Assembly (NCBI GenBank): GCA_963783175.1
Contig: CAWANG010000007.1
Coordinates: 1 to 64,000 of the forward strand
DNA from: Roseiarcus sp963783175
GTDB lineage: Bacteria; Pseudomonadota; Alphaproteobacteria; Rhizobiales; Beijerinckiaceae
Length of the DNA stretch: 64,000 nt
Direction of reading: 5' to 3'
This document shows positions 7,409 through 16,166 of the stretch, piece by piece (position 1 is the first letter of the stretch; every line of letters begins with the position of its first letter). The position numbers and the translations under genes are program-made. The notes beneath the pieces are model-generated. The model made no database searches. It was not told the DNA's origin and saw only the letters and a list, made by a program, of their open reading frames with translations.

Positions 7409-8767
7409 TCATCGGTCTTGTCGGGCGAGTCGTCTCAGGTTTTGGGCGGTGGCCGCGAGGAGAAATTCGTCGTTGGCTCCGTTCGGACCCCTGAGCCGCA
7501 AGCGCGCAAGGCGAAGGATACGCTTGAGGTGTGCGAACAGCATCTCGACTTTTTTCCGCCGACGACAGGCCTCCACGTATTCCGGAGTTGCGGCGTGCGC
7601 ACGGGCCACGTCGCGGGCGTCTTCATTAAGGTCTCTCGGGATCTTGCGGGCGACCGCGTTCGGACAGCACTGGGCTTTGAGTTTGCAGGCATCGCAATCC
7701 AATTTGCTGGCGCGATAGAGTCTTGTGCCCTCGGCTGTGACGCCGCTTCTGGGAATGGCGTAGGTTCGTCGGAACTGAACCAGTTCTTTGCCCGCCGGAC
7801 AGGTGTAACGGTCGTGCTCGGGGTCAAAGACGAAATCGGCCCGGGAGAACGTACCATCGGTTCGATTTGATTTATCGAAGACCGGAATGTGCGGAACGAT
7901 CCCCTTGTGTTTGACAAGCCAAGCTAAGCTCTCCGCCGAGCCGTAGGCGCTGTCGGCGGCCAAGGATGCCGGCCTCATGCCGAAGCGCATCTCGGTCCGC
8001 TCGAGCATCGTTCGAGCTGCTCCGACTTCCGCCTGCCGGATGGCGCGCGTAGCTTCGACATCGACGATCACCCCATGATCGGTGTCGATCAGGTAGTTAT
8101 TGGCATAGGCGAAGAAGGCGTGTCCCTTGTGTGCGCCGGTCCATTGCGCCGCCGGATCGGATCGCGAGATGAATTTTGGCGTCACAGGCGACGCTGCCCC
8201 AAATGCCGCATTGTCCAAAGTCGCAAGATATTCGCGCGCGGCGCGAACCGCGTTCTCCTTGACCTCCTCAGGCTTCCATTCGCGGCTTGGAACCGAGCGC
8301 TGCTTGTTCGCGTCCGCAGCGATAAGACTCGCGTCGACCGCAAATCCGTCCGCGCCGACCAAACCCTCCGCCAGGCACCGGTGAACGACGGTCTCGAAAA
8401 GGCGGCGCAGCATGTCGCTCTGGCGAAAGCGCCCGTGTCTGTTCTTCGAGAACGTCGAGTGATCGGGGACTCTGCCGTCCAGTCCGAGTCCGCAGAACCA
8501 GCGATAGGCGAGATTGAGATGAACCTCGTCGCAAAGGCGACGCTCGGACCGGATGCCCATGCAGTAGCCGACGATCAGCATGCGGATCATCAGCTCCGGA
8601 TCGACCGAAGGTCGGCCCATCTGACTATAGAAAGGCTTCAGCGATTGGCGGAGGTCATCGAGGGCGAGATGTCGGTCAATGCCCCTGAGCATGTGATCGG
8701 CAGGGACGTGTTCCTCAAGGCAGAAATCGTAGAACAGCCGCGCAGGCGTTCCCTGAAAGCCCATCAT
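7409..8767 (-). CDS. IS1182 family transposase
   Basis: A 452-residue DDE transposase. The N-terminal DUF772-type region (MMGFQGTPARLFYDFCLEEH ... GRPSVDPELMIRMLIVGYCM ... DHSTFSKNRHGRF) and the DDE catalytic domain (DGFAVDASLIAADA; LAADSAYGSAESLAWLV; KKVEMLFAHLKRILRL) are typical of IS1182. It also has a Cys-rich insert before the last catalytic segment (CPAGKELVQF ... LDCDACKLKAQCCPN), as usual for the family. Full length and without interruption, so the element is probably able to transpose. Confidence 0.93.
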   Translation of the reverse strand: MMGFQGTPARLFYDFCLEEHVPADHMLRGIDRHLALDDLRQSLKPFYSQMGRPSVDPELMIRMLIVGYCMGIRSERRLCDEVHLNLAYRWFCGLGLDGRVPDHSTFSKNRHGRFRQSDMLRRLFETVVHRCLAEGLVGADGFAVDASLIAADANKQRSVPSREWKPEEVKENAVRAAREYLATLDNAAFGAASPVTPKFISRSDPAAQWTGAHKGHAFFAYANNYLIDTDHGVIVDVEATRAIRQAEVGAARTMLERTEMRFGMRPASLAADSAYGSAESLAWLVKHKGIVPHIPVFDKSNRTDGTFSRADFVFDPEHDRYTCPAGKELVQFRRTYAIPRSGVTAEGTRLYRASKLDCDACKLKAQCCPNAVARKIPRDLNEDARDVARAHAATPEYVEACRRRKKVEMLFAHLKRILRLARLRLRGPNGANDEFLLAATAQNLRRLARQDR

Positions 8768-8834
8768 CGCCGTCTCTCCCGCAAATTAGCGGGACTTAAT
8801 AAATCACGACGCGCCTCTGACGACAATCAATCGC

Positions 8835-8856
8835 CGACTTTATCAACGGTATCCGC
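8835..8856 (-). repeat. IS1182 right terminal inverted repeat
   Basis: Reverse complement begins GCGGATACCGTTGATAAAG. It pairs with 7269-7290 and lies about 70 bases upstream of the transposase start. Confidence 0.75.
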
Positions 8857-9018
8857 AAATAGCGGTCATTGCCCGACTGCGCGACGAAGGTGAATTCGAC
8901 CCCAAACCCGCCCTACGAGTATCGGCTCGGATAGCCTCCATTGGCTCGCTCTCAACATATAAACAGCGGCTCTGAACGGCGTTGTATGCTATGCCGCAAG
9001 AGGCCCGGAGGGCGCGCC

Positions 9019-10782
9019 ATGAGCGAGACCCGAAAGATCGCGGCGATCTTGGTCGCGGACGTGGTCGGCTACAGCCGGCTCGCCGGCGCGGACGAGGATC
9101 GCACGCTCGCCAGACTTCGCGCGCTGCGCAGCGACCTGATCGATCCGACCATCGCCGTGCATCATGGTCGCGTGGTCAAGCGCACTGGGGACGGAAGTCT
9201 CATCGAATTTCGCAGCGTCGTCAACGCGGTGCGCTGCGCGATCGAGGTACAGAACGGCCTTATCGAGCGCAATGCAGGCCTTCCGCCCGAGCGCCGAATC
9301 GAGTTCCGCGTCGGAGTTCATCTCGGTGACGTTGTTGAAGAGACCGACGGCGATCTGATGGGTGACGGCGTCAATATCGCCGCGCGATTGGAGGGTATTT
9401 GCGAGCCGGGAGCAATCTGTCTCTCCGAGGACGCCTACCGCCAGGTGAAGGGGCGACTTGATTTGGCGGTCGCCGATCTCGGCCCGATCCAACTCAAGAA
9501 CATTGCGGATCCGGTCAGGGTGTATTCGCTCGAAGTCGGCAAACCGTCGCAGGCAAAACCCACGCCGCCGGCCCCGGCGTCGCAAAGAACAGGGGCGCCG
9601 CGCCTCTCGATTGTCGTCCTACCGTTCAAAAACCTCTCCAGCGATCCGGGCCAGGACTATTTCGCCGATGGCGTCACCGAGAACCTCACCACCGACCTGT
9701 CGCGCATTCGCAACAGCTTTGTGATCGCGCGAAACACGGCGTTCACCTTCAAGGGCAAGGCCGTCGACGTCCGGGAGATAGGAAAGGAACTCGGCGTGCG
9801 CTATCTGCTCGAAGGCTCGGTGCAGCGCGATCAGAACCGTGTGCGCGTCAACGCCCAGCTCATCGACGCCCAGTCGGGCGCTCATCTCTGGGCCGAACGC
9901 TTCGAGGAAGAGGTGGCCGACCTGTTCAAATTGCAAGATCAAGTCGTGGCGCGCTTGGCCAATACATTGGGGTTCGAACTGCTGAAAGCGGAGGTAGAGA
10001 GAGGTGTGCACTCCAAAAATCCCGATGTGATTGATCTAACCATGCGGGGTTGGGTGGCTATGTATTGGCAGGCACTGTCGAACAACATAAAGGACAAAAA
10101 TGATGCTGCGCTGGCCCTGTTCGAACAGGCACGCAAGATCGACCCGAACGACGCCGACGCCTTGGCGGGCGAAGCAGAGTGCTATATGCGCGAGTATTTT
10201 TACTGGAACAACCCCGAGACCGACTACGACGCCAAAGTGATCGGTCAGGCTGATCGGGCCATCGCGCTCGCTCCCGAAAACATGCGGGCGTATCGGGCGA
10301 AGGGCTCTTTCCTATTTGCTTCACGCCGCGCAAAAGAGTCTCTCCGCACGGCCGAGGCCGGCCTCGCCATGAATCCGAATTGTGCGGCGCTCTATGGAGT
10401 GCGAAGTAACGCGAAATCTTCACTCGGCCAGTTCGAACAAGCGAAATCCGATGCGCAACAAGCGATGAGGTTGAGCCCACGCGATCCGTTAGTCGGCCTC
10501 TTCCATGTCCAACTGGGCGATGCGGAACTGTGCCTCGGGCATTTCGACGCCGCTATCGACGAATACCGCAACGCGGCCGACTTTGGTTTTCGCCCTTTCG
10601 TCACGTACTCGAATTTGGCTGCTGCTTACGCGCTCGAAGGCAAAATGGACGAGGCGCAGTCCGCCTTGGCGGAGGCCCGCCGCCTCAATCCCAAAATCAC
10701 AGTGAAATGGATGATCGCGCATACGCCGAATTTGCCCCCAGTGTTTGAAGGATTGCGCAAGCTGGGTCTGCCGGAGGAGTAA
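9019..10782 (+). CDS. Class III adenylate/guanylate cyclase with TPR region
   Basis: 587 residues. The N-terminal class III cyclase domain (about 1-185) shows AAILVADVVGYSRLAGADED with metal-binding Asp14, KRTGDGSLIEF with the second Asp, and VGVHLGDVVEETDGDLMGDG. After a Pro-rich linker comes a TolB-N-like domain (about 200-330; IVVLPFKNLSSDPGQDYFAD) and then TPR repeats (about 370-585; DADALAGEAECYMREYF, LYGVRSNAKSSLGQFEQAKS). This architecture is very common in Hyphomicrobiales and is thought to produce cAMP in response to protein-protein signals. ATG 9019 is preceded by GGAGG (9007-9011). An in-frame extension to 8941 is not needed. It stands alone, just beyond the IS1182 element. Confidence 0.88.
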   Translation: MSETRKIAAILVADVVGYSRLAGADEDRTLARLRALRSDLIDPTIAVHHGRVVKRTGDGSLIEFRSVVNAVRCAIEVQNGLIERNAGLPPERRIEFRVGVHLGDVVEETDGDLMGDGVNIAARLEGICEPGAICLSEDAYRQVKGRLDLAVADLGPIQLKNIADPVRVYSLEVGKPSQAKPTPPAPASQRTGAPRLSIVVLPFKNLSSDPGQDYFADGVTENLTTDLSRIRNSFVIARNTAFTFKGKAVDVREIGKELGVRYLLEGSVQRDQNRVRVNAQLIDAQSGAHLWAERFEEEVADLFKLQDQVVARLANTLGFELLKAEVERGVHSKNPDVIDLTMRGWVAMYWQALSNNIKDKNDAALALFEQARKIDPNDADALAGEAECYMREYFYWNNPETDYDAKVIGQADRAIALAPENMRAYRAKGSFLFASRRAKESLRTAEAGLAMNPNCAALYGVRSNAKSSLGQFEQAKSDAQQAMRLSPRDPLVGLFHVQLGDAELCLGHFDAAIDEYRNAADFGFRPFVTYSNLAAAYALEGKMDEAQSALAEARRLNPKITVKWMIAHTPNLPPVFEGLRKLGLPEE

Positions 10783-10962
10783 TATAGGAGCGCCGACCTG
10801 GGTGCCTCATGGCCCGAGCGAATGACAAACCCGCCCGCGAAGGCCACCACCCGCGGGGGCCGCTTTACGCCTAACTGACGCTTCCGAGGCCGCAGTCTGC
10901 GATGTCCGCTTTACGTCGACACCGGTCTGTCGATGTGGGAACCATGCGTCAGATTTTGACCA

Positions 10963-11405
10963 CTAGGCTGCAAGGAACATTCTCAGCTGCTGCAGGAATC
11001 GCGGGAAGGCGGGCTCGTCTTCCAGGATCAGGTGATTACGGCTCGGCAACGATACGAAGCGGGCGCCCGGGATGCTCGCGGCGAGACGCCTGCCGAGCTC
11101 GAACGGAACGCGAGCGTCGTCGCGGGCATGCATGACGAGCGTCGGAACAGTCAGCTGGCTCAAGAGCGCGCCGACATCCATTTCACTGGCGGCGATCATG
11201 GCGCGGGCTGCGTCTTCGGGCGAGGTGGATATCCGTTGCGTTCGTTGAACCAGTCCGCCTGCTCCTTCGTGCCGCCGGGAAAGAACTGCGACGTGAAGAG
11301 CTGGCGAAAAGCCGGGTTCTCCTGACCCCAGCCGAGACGCAGGAGGGTCAGCATCGCCGCCTTCTGTTCCTGCTCTGCCGCGGACAGGGCGCAAGCGATC
11401 GACTT
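10963..11405 (-). pseudogene. Alpha/beta hydrolase domain fragment, frameshifted
   Basis: The C-terminal part of an alpha/beta-hydrolase of the kind fused to adenylate cyclase or LuxR-type regulators. One frame (about 11405 down to 11240) reads AAMLTLLRLGWGQENPAFRQ and KEQADWFNERNG; the next frame continues with STSPEDAARAMIAASEMDVG, VPTLVMHARDDARVPFELGR and LPSRNHLILEDEPAF to the stop at 10963. The catalytic Asp (HARDD) and His (RNH) regions are visible; the nucleophile half and the fused regulatory domain are absent. One frameshift near 11235-11240 plus loss of the 5' part: a pseudogene. Confidence 0.7.
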
Positions 11406-11558
11406 CTCCCGCCTATTGAGGTTGATCCTGGGGCTCGGAAATCTCGCCTCGGCGGACGTGGCGGAGAAGGTGGGGATTTTGGCCGCTTGGTTTCGCTCGA
11501 TGCGGCTAAAAGAGCCCGGGCAGGAGGGCCAAAACAGGAGCAGAAAGGCTGAATCAAA

Positions 11559-12107
11559 ATGACCCACTTTCCCGTACTGACGATGGAATCGGCGCCTGAA
11601 CGTTCGAAGCCCGCGCTCAAAAAGCTGGAGGCGGCTTTCGGCATGGTCCCCAACATCGCCGGCGTCATGGCGAATTCTCCCGTCCTCATCAACAGCCTGG
11701 TCGGTGTTTTCGGCAACGTCCACGGCGGCAGCTTCAGCGAGCCGCAGGTCCAGACCGTGCTGCTGACCGATGCGGTGACCAACGCATCCGCCTGGGCGGT
11801 CGCCTTTCACACGGCGCTCGGCCTCGAGGCGGGGCTCGATCCCGCGGATGTCGAGGCCATTCGCGAGCGCCGTCTGCCCAAGGACAGCAAGCACGCCGCG
11901 TTGTCGTTGTTGGCGAAGACCTTGATCGAAAAGCGCGGGCGTCTCGACGACCAGGATATCGATCAATTCACCGCCGCCGGCTTCAGCAAGGCTCTCGCTC
12001 TCGAAGTCATCGCCATCGTGGCCGCGTCAACGATCACGAACTATACCGGTAGCGTGACAAGAATACCGCTCGAGGCGCCGTTCCAGGCCCACGCCTGGTC
12101 GGCCTGA
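11559..12107 (+). CDS. Carboxymuconolactone decarboxylase (AhpD-like) family protein lacking the CxxC motif
   Basis: A 182-residue all-helical CMD/AhpD-fold protein (LKKLEAAFGMVPNIAGVMAN; SFSEPQVQTVLLTDAVTNAS; AFHTALGLEAGLDPADVEAI; LLAKTLIEKRGRLDDQDIDQ; ALEVIAIVAASTITNYTGSV). AhpD-type peroxidases carry Cys-x-x-Cys followed by His in the segment that here reads NASAWAVAFH: the His is kept but both cysteines are replaced, so alkylhydroperoxidase activity is unlikely. Its role is unknown. The gene follows the divergent hydrolase remnant by about 150 bases. Intact. Confidence 0.8.
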   Translation: MTHFPVLTMESAPERSKPALKKLEAAFGMVPNIAGVMANSPVLINSLVGVFGNVHGGSFSEPQVQTVLLTDAVTNASAWAVAFHTALGLEAGLDPADVEAIRERRLPKDSKHAALSLLAKTLIEKRGRLDDQDIDQFTAAGFSKALALEVIAIVAASTITNYTGSVTRIPLEAPFQAHAWSA

Positions 12108-12460
12108 CGGGTCCGAAGGCCCGAAGCGCGCCCTTCCCGCCCAAGGATTGACGTTGCGAAAATCAGAACCGTGTGTTATACACTTCTGATGATCCATGTC
12201 GACAGCAACGGATTGGCTTTGGCGATCGCGCGAAGGTTCGGGCGCCGGCGCGGAGCGATGCGAGACAAAGTCTGTTTGCCCTGGGGGGTCAGCGCAAACA
12301 CTTGAAAACACTCATTCCCGCCAAGAGAATCCAAGGAAATCCAAGGTTTCTTTCTTTGATTCTTTTGGCCCGGCTTTGCTGGATTTTGCCGGATTTTGCT
12401 AAATTTGGGCTCCATTTGTAGACCGCCGCGCCATATTAAGCTGAATTAAAATGTGATATG
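12108..12460. other. Intergenic region holding a dispersed repeat copy
   Basis: No gene. The right half (12311-12413) is one copy of a dispersed, T-rich repeat whose second copy lies inverted at 25589-25701. Open frames across it (for example ending ILPDFAKFGLHL) are translations of the repeat and not genes. Confidence 0.6.
12311..12413 (+). repeat. Dispersed intergenic repeat, copy A
   Basis: Begins TTCCCGCCAAGAGAATCCAA and ends with runs of TTTGCTGGATTTTGC and TTTGCTAAATTTGGG. It is similar in order and sequence to the reverse complement of 25589-25701, so it is one of a family of short repeats between convergent or unrelated genes. It lies just before the stop of the Smr gene on the opposite strand. 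Confidence 0.7.
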
Positions 12461-13045
12461 TCAGGCCCGGACCGGGGGGCCCTGGAGCCGCCTGAGGCGC
12501 ACGTAGAGCGCGCCCGACCCGCCGTGGGCCCGACCGGCCTCCTCGAAACCCAGCACGACCGAGCGCAGGTCGGGCTCGCGCAGCCAGTGGGGGGTGAGCC
12601 GCCTCAGCACGCCGCGTTCATTGGACCAGCCGCCCGGCTCGTCCAGCGGACCGCCCTTGCCGGTGACGACGATGACCAGCCTCGCGCCGCGCGCTTGCGA
12701 ATGGCGCAGGAACCCGCGCAGCGCCTGGTGCGCCTCGGCCTGGGTGAGCCCATGCAGGTCGAGCGCAGCGTCGATCGCGCCGCGCCCGCGGGCGAGTTCG
12801 CGCTTGAGCCGCCGGTCGATCGGCGCAAGCGGCGGCGGGGGCTGCTTCGCGGGCCTGCTTGCCTGGGCCTCCGCCGCGGCCGGAGGCACGGCATGGGGCG
12901 GCTCGCCGGCGGCGGCGGTGGAGGACCGCGTCGGCAGCGCCGCGCCGCGCCGCCGCTTAACCCCGCGCGCGACTTCGGTCCAGAGCGCGATCTCCTCGTC
13001 GCTGAGGCGCCTCAGGCGATGCGGGCGCTGCAGCGCCTCCTTCAT
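12461..13045 (-). CDS. Smr domain protein (MutS2 C-terminal-like)
   Basis: 194 residues. A charged N-terminal region (about 1-85) precedes a Smr (small MutS-related) domain with the signature DLHGLTQAEAHQALRGFL and VIVVTGKGGPLDEPGGW, ending LGFEEAGRAHGGSGALYVRL. Smr domains bind or nick nucleic acids. The gene overlaps the start region of mltA by 4 bases (its start codon is at 13045, mltA ends at 13042), so it is translationally coupled to it. The trio Tim44-like/mltA/Smr is a usual alphaproteobacterial gene order. Confidence 0.88.
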   Translation of the reverse strand: MKEALQRPHRLRRLSDEEIALWTEVARGVKRRRGAALPTRSSTAAAGEPPHAVPPAAAEAQASRPAKQPPPPLAPIDRRLKRELARGRGAIDAALDLHGLTQAEAHQALRGFLRHSQARGARLVIVVTGKGGPLDEPGGWSNERGVLRRLTPHWLREPDLRSVVLGFEEAGRAHGGSGALYVRLRRLQGPPVRA

Positions 13046-14121
13046 GGCTTGTCTCCGCGCGGCAACAGCACGACGAACTCACCCTTGTGCCGGATCGCCC
13101 CGGCGCGCGCGCCCGCCGCCTCGCCACTGCCGAAGAAGAGGTCGGCGCGCGCCGGCCCCACAATCGCCGAGCCGGTGTCCTGGGCGATCATGAGGCGGCG
13201 GAACGCCCGCGGCGTCTCGTCCGCCCACGGCAATTCGGCATCGACCCAGAACGGCAGGCCGTAGGCCCATATCGTCCGGTCGATCGCGATCGAGCGCAGG
13301 GCTGTCAGCGCAACGCCGGCGCCGGCGACCGGACCGAGCCGCGGGTCGAAATCGCCGACGAGCTTGAAGAACACGAACGAGCGATTGCGCCGCATCAGCT
13401 TGAGCCCCCTCTCGCCGTTTTTGCGCAGCCACGCCTTGAGGCTAGAGAGCGTCATGGCGCTTTCGGCGATCTCGCCCGTCTCGATAAGGATCCGTCCGAT
13501 CGACGTATAGGGTAAGCCATTGCGCCCGTCGTAGGCGAGGCGCGCCCGCCGCCCTTCGGGAAATTCGACCTGCGCTGAGCCCTGCACCTGAATGAGGAAG
13601 GCCTCGACGGCGTCCCGCACCCAGACGATGGGGTGGAGGCGCTCGGCCTCGATCTGAGCCCGTTCGGCATAGGGGACAAGCGAGCCGTCGCGGAGGCGTC
13701 TGGCGCCGCTGACCCCCTCCGGGAATCCCGTCGGCGCCGCGCCAGGAGCGAAGGTCGCCAGATCCGGCGGCCGCGCCAGGATCGGCCATTGGAAAACGTC
13801 CGTTTCGACCATCGACGCTGGGACGCACGGCTCGTAATATCCGGTCAGAAATCCTGTCCCGCTCTCGGGAATGACCCGGAAAGGCCGAAACCGCGTCTCG
13901 AAGAACCGCTGCGCCTCTCGCCCGGTCGCGACGGTCGCGCCAAGCGCCGCTCGGGCGGTCGCGATCAATTCGGGCGAAGCCAACTCGGCGGGCCGAGCGC
14001 TCTCTCGACCTGCGGCCAGCGCACACGCCGAGCGCTCGAAAGCGCTGAGCGCCGCGAGGTGATCGTCGTCATTCCAGCCCGCGAGACTTTCGAACCCGAG
14101 CGCCTCGAGGCGGGCTTGCAT
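13042..14121 (-). CDS. mltA: Membrane-bound lytic murein transglycosylase A
   Basis: About 359 residues. MltA cleaves the glycan strand of peptidoglycan between MurNAc and GlcNAc with 1,6-anhydro product, acting at the periplasmic face. Seen: GFLTGYYEPCVPASMVETDV and WPILARPPDL at the start of the MltA domain, PFWVDAELPWADETPRAFRR and RLMIAQDTGSAIVGPARADL FFGSG, the 3D domain carrying the catalytic Asp. The start at ATG 14121 (MQARLEALGFESLAGWNDDD) lies just behind the Tim44-like stop; from there no clear signal peptide is present, so a more upstream start overlapping the previous gene is possible. Confidence 0.88.
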   Translation of the reverse strand: MQARLEALGFESLAGWNDDDHLAALSAFERSACALAAGRESARPAELASPELIATARAALGATVATGREAQRFFETRFRPFRVIPESGTGFLTGYYEPCVPASMVETDVFQWPILARPPDLATFAPGAAPTGFPEGVSGARRLRDGSLVPYAERAQIEAERLHPIVWVRDAVEAFLIQVQGSAQVEFPEGRRARLAYDGRNGLPYTSIGRILIETGEIAESAMTLSSLKAWLRKNGERGLKLMRRNRSFVFFKLVGDFDPRLGPVAGAGVALTALRSIAIDRTIWAYGLPFWVDAELPWADETPRAFRRLMIAQDTGSAIVGPARADLFFGSGEAAGARAGAIRHKGEFVVLLPRGDKP

Positions 14122-14129
14122 GGGCGGCT

Positions 14130-14843
14130 TTAGCGCTGCGAGGCGGCTCCGCTCTCTGATTCGGTGGCTGTCAGCATCCAGTTGGGATTGGGCGAGCGAA
14201 TGTCGCGGGCGAAGGTCCACAAGTCGATATGATCGGCGACGGCGTTTGGCGATCCGTCGACGACCGCGCCTTGGGCGTCGCGGGTAACGGACGCGAGTTT
14301 GGCCGCGAAACGCACGCCGAGTTGCGCCATTGCGCCGGCGAGTTGCGCCCCGACGATCGTGGCGTCGTCGATCGACACAACCGTCGTCGTCATCGTTTGT
14401 GCCGCCGCCGCGCGGCTGCGTATTGCGGCGTCGAAATTGGCGAAGGCTTCCGGCGTCATCAGATTGCGCAGTGTCTCCGAATCGCCTGCGGCGAAGGCGT
14501 GAACGACCATGTCGTAAGCAACCCGCGCGCCGGAAAGAAAGGCCTGAGGCGAGAAGCTGCGATCCGCCGCGGCGATGGCGTCGAGGCCGCTCCAGACCGC
14601 GGAATCGGGCTCGGCGACGCCCTTCCAGCGATCCGCGGCGGGGGACGGAGCGAGGGCCGACGCCGCTCCGTCGGGCGGGGTGACAGGCGCGGTTGGAGGC
14701 GCCGGCACGCGCCGTAGCGGAGCGAGAAGGCCGCCCGTTTGACGCTCGGAATCCTGGCGCATGCCAAGGACGGAGCGTAGCTTGAACGCGACGAACAAGG
14801 CGACGAGCGCAAATATGACAGTCGGTAGATCAATCTCCGGCAT
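14130..14843 (-). CDS. Tim44-like domain protein, membrane anchored
   Basis: 237 residues. One N-terminal membrane helix (MPEIDLPTVIFALVALFVAF), a Pro/Ala-rich linker to about residue 90, and a Tim44-like domain (FSPQAFLSGARVAYDMVVHA ... LRNLMTPEAFANFDAAI ... DHIDLWTFARDIRSPNPNWM). Bacterial members (TimA-like) are inner-membrane proteins of poorly known role, thought to relate to envelope or respiratory complex upkeep. Start ATG 14843 was chosen because the membrane helix begins there; the open frame continues far upstream without similarity. First gene of the Tim44/mltA/Smr operon. Confidence 0.85.
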   Translation of the reverse strand: MPEIDLPTVIFALVALFVAFKLRSVLGMRQDSERQTGGLLAPLRRVPAPPTAPVTPPDGAASALAPSPAADRWKGVAEPDSAVWSGLDAIAAADRSFSPQAFLSGARVAYDMVVHAFAAGDSETLRNLMTPEAFANFDAAIRSRAAAAQTMTTTVVSIDDATIVGAQLAGAMAQLGVRFAAKLASVTRDAQGAVVDGSPNAVADHIDLWTFARDIRSPNPNWMLTATESESGAASQR

Positions 14844-15029
14844 CGCTGTTAAGCTCCTTGCTGCCCGCGGCAAAGCGTCCCGCCGGCGACGCGCCGACCC
14901 CATACCTAGGCGCAAGCGAACGTTTTGGCTAGGAGCAGGTCCGACCGGGCCGCTCCCCCAAGGCTTGCTCTTCCGCGGTCGGCGCCGTCCCCTCTGTCCC
15001 AGGAGCATACGAATGCGGCGCGAGACGAC

Positions 15030-16016
15030 GTGAGGCGCGCAAATCTGATCGGCGTGGCCGGCGCGGGCGCCTGGGGCGTCGCGCTCGCCAACGCGGCCAG
15101 CGCCGCCGGCCGAAGCGTCGTCCTTTGGGGCCGCGACGAGAGGCGTATGCGCGCCATCGCGGCGACCCGGCGCAGCGATCGGCTTCCTGGCGTTGTTTTG
15201 GCGCGCGCGGTCGAAGCGACGTCCGTTCTGGACGATCTCGCGCAGTGCGACGCGATTCTGGTGGCGACGCCGGCTCAGGCGAGTCGCGAAATGGCGACGC
15301 GGCTGGCGGGGGCGCCGGGGTCGGCGCCGTTGGTGTCCTGCGCCAAGGGCATCGAGCGCGGCACGCACGCCTTCATGACCGAGGTTCTGAGCGAAGCCGC
15401 GCCCGGGAGACTGACGGCCATTCTCTCCGGCCCCTCCTTCGCCGCCGACGTCGCCGCCGGCCTGCCGACCGCCGTGACGCTCGCCTCGGCCGATGAAGGC
15501 CTCGCGCGCGCCCTCTGCGGCGCGCTGCGCGGACCGAACCTCAGGCTCTATCATTCGACAGATGTTCGCGGGGTCGAGATCGGCGGGGCGGCCAAGAACG
15601 TGCTTGCGATCGCCTGCGGCGTCGCCGCCGGTCGCGGCCTGGGCGCAAGCGCGGTCGCGGCTCTGATCGCCCGCGGATTCGCCGAACTGCGCCGCTTCGG
15701 CGACGCCTTCGGGGCGCGGGGGTCGACATTGATGGGGCTTTCGGGCCTCGGCGATCTCGTTTTGACCTGTTTCTCGCCCCAATCGCGCAATTTCGCCTTC
15801 GGTCACGCGCTCGGACGAGGCGTGAGCGTGGCCCAAGCAGGAGAGGGCAGGCTCGCCGAGGGCGTCTTCACCGCCCTGGCGCTGATCGAGTTGGCGCGCG
15901 AGCGCGGCGTCGAGATGCCGATCGCCAATTGTGTCGAGGGGTTGATCGAGGGCTCGCTGGACGTTGCGGCCGCTGTCGGCGCGCTGCTCGGACGCCCGCC
16001 GAAAGGCGAAGAATGA
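15030..16016 (+). CDS. gpsA: Glycerol-3-phosphate dehydrogenase [NAD(P)+]
   Basis: Reduces dihydroxyacetone phosphate to sn-glycerol 3-phosphate for phospholipid synthesis. 328 residues from GTG 15030. Seen: the nucleotide-binding GVAGAGAWGVALANAASAAG at the start, SCAKGIERGTHAFM, LSGPSFAADVAAGLPTAVTL, and the catalytic/substrate region GVEIGGAAKNVLAIACGVAA (active-site Lys in AAKN) and GLSGLGDLVLTCFSPQSRNF. The frame is open further upstream, but the dinucleotide fold starts here. Downstream a tiny frame overlaps its stop (ATGA), then the EVE gene. Confidence 0.93.
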   Translation: MRRANLIGVAGAGAWGVALANAASAAGRSVVLWGRDERRMRAIAATRRSDRLPGVVLARAVEATSVLDDLAQCDAILVATPAQASREMATRLAGAPGSAPLVSCAKGIERGTHAFMTEVLSEAAPGRLTAILSGPSFAADVAAGLPTAVTLASADEGLARALCGALRGPNLRLYHSTDVRGVEIGGAAKNVLAIACGVAAGRGLGASAVAALIARGFAELRRFGDAFGARGSTLMGLSGLGDLVLTCFSPQSRNFAFGHALGRGVSVAQAGEGRLAEGVFTALALIELARERGVEMPIANCVEGLIEGSLDVAAAVGALLGRPPKGEE

Positions 16017-16159
16017 GACGACGCGCTTTGCAATCCGAGCCCGCCGAGCTTAAGGCTCCAACGAAGCCTGCGGCGATAGGCCGCACAGTCTGGCGCGGCG
16101 CGCCGTTCGACCATTTCGGCCTGCCGTCCTGGCGGGGCGCGCGCAAACGTTTGGAGTGA
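16013..16159 (+). CDS. Possible small basic protein between gpsA and the EVE gene
   Basis: 48 codons, start overlapping the gpsA stop codon (ATGA), followed 7 bases later by the EVE gene. Product: MRRRALQSEPAELKAPTKPA ... FDHFGLPSWRGARKRLE, basic, no recognisable domain. The overlap and placement fit translational coupling, but the coding evidence is weak. In related genomes a YciI-like gene is often found at this place; this sequence does not look like YciI. Confidence 0.3.
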   Translation: MRRRALQSEPAELKAPTKPAAIGRTVWRGAPFDHFGLPSWRGARKRLE

Positions 16160-16166
16160 GCTGGCG

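Larger units (their letters stand above)
7269..8856 (-). mobile_element. Complete IS1182-family insertion sequence
   Basis: About 1,590 bp. The ends carry imperfect terminal inverted repeats: left 7269-7290 and right 8835-8856 match at 19 of 22 positions (core GATACCGTTGA). The transposase is intact and lies on the minus strand. I could not recognise a target-site duplication next to the repeats. It sits between the truncated histidine kinase and the cyclase gene, so it may have taken part in the rearrangement of this area. Confidence 0.8.

Noticed and set aside
8776..8797. CCCGCAAATTAGCGGG hairpin near the IS1182 transposase start as a terminator or attC-like site
   Set aside because: It lies inside the IS end, upstream of the transposase on the minus strand, and no T-run or integrase context supports either idea.
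9007..9018. Upstream start for the cyclase at 8941
   Set aside because: The 26 additional residues lack similarity and the clear GGAGG before ATG 9019 decides the start.
12173..12421. Small frames on both strands around the repeat
   Set aside because: They translate the dispersed repeat; similar repeat-derived peptides appear at copy B.
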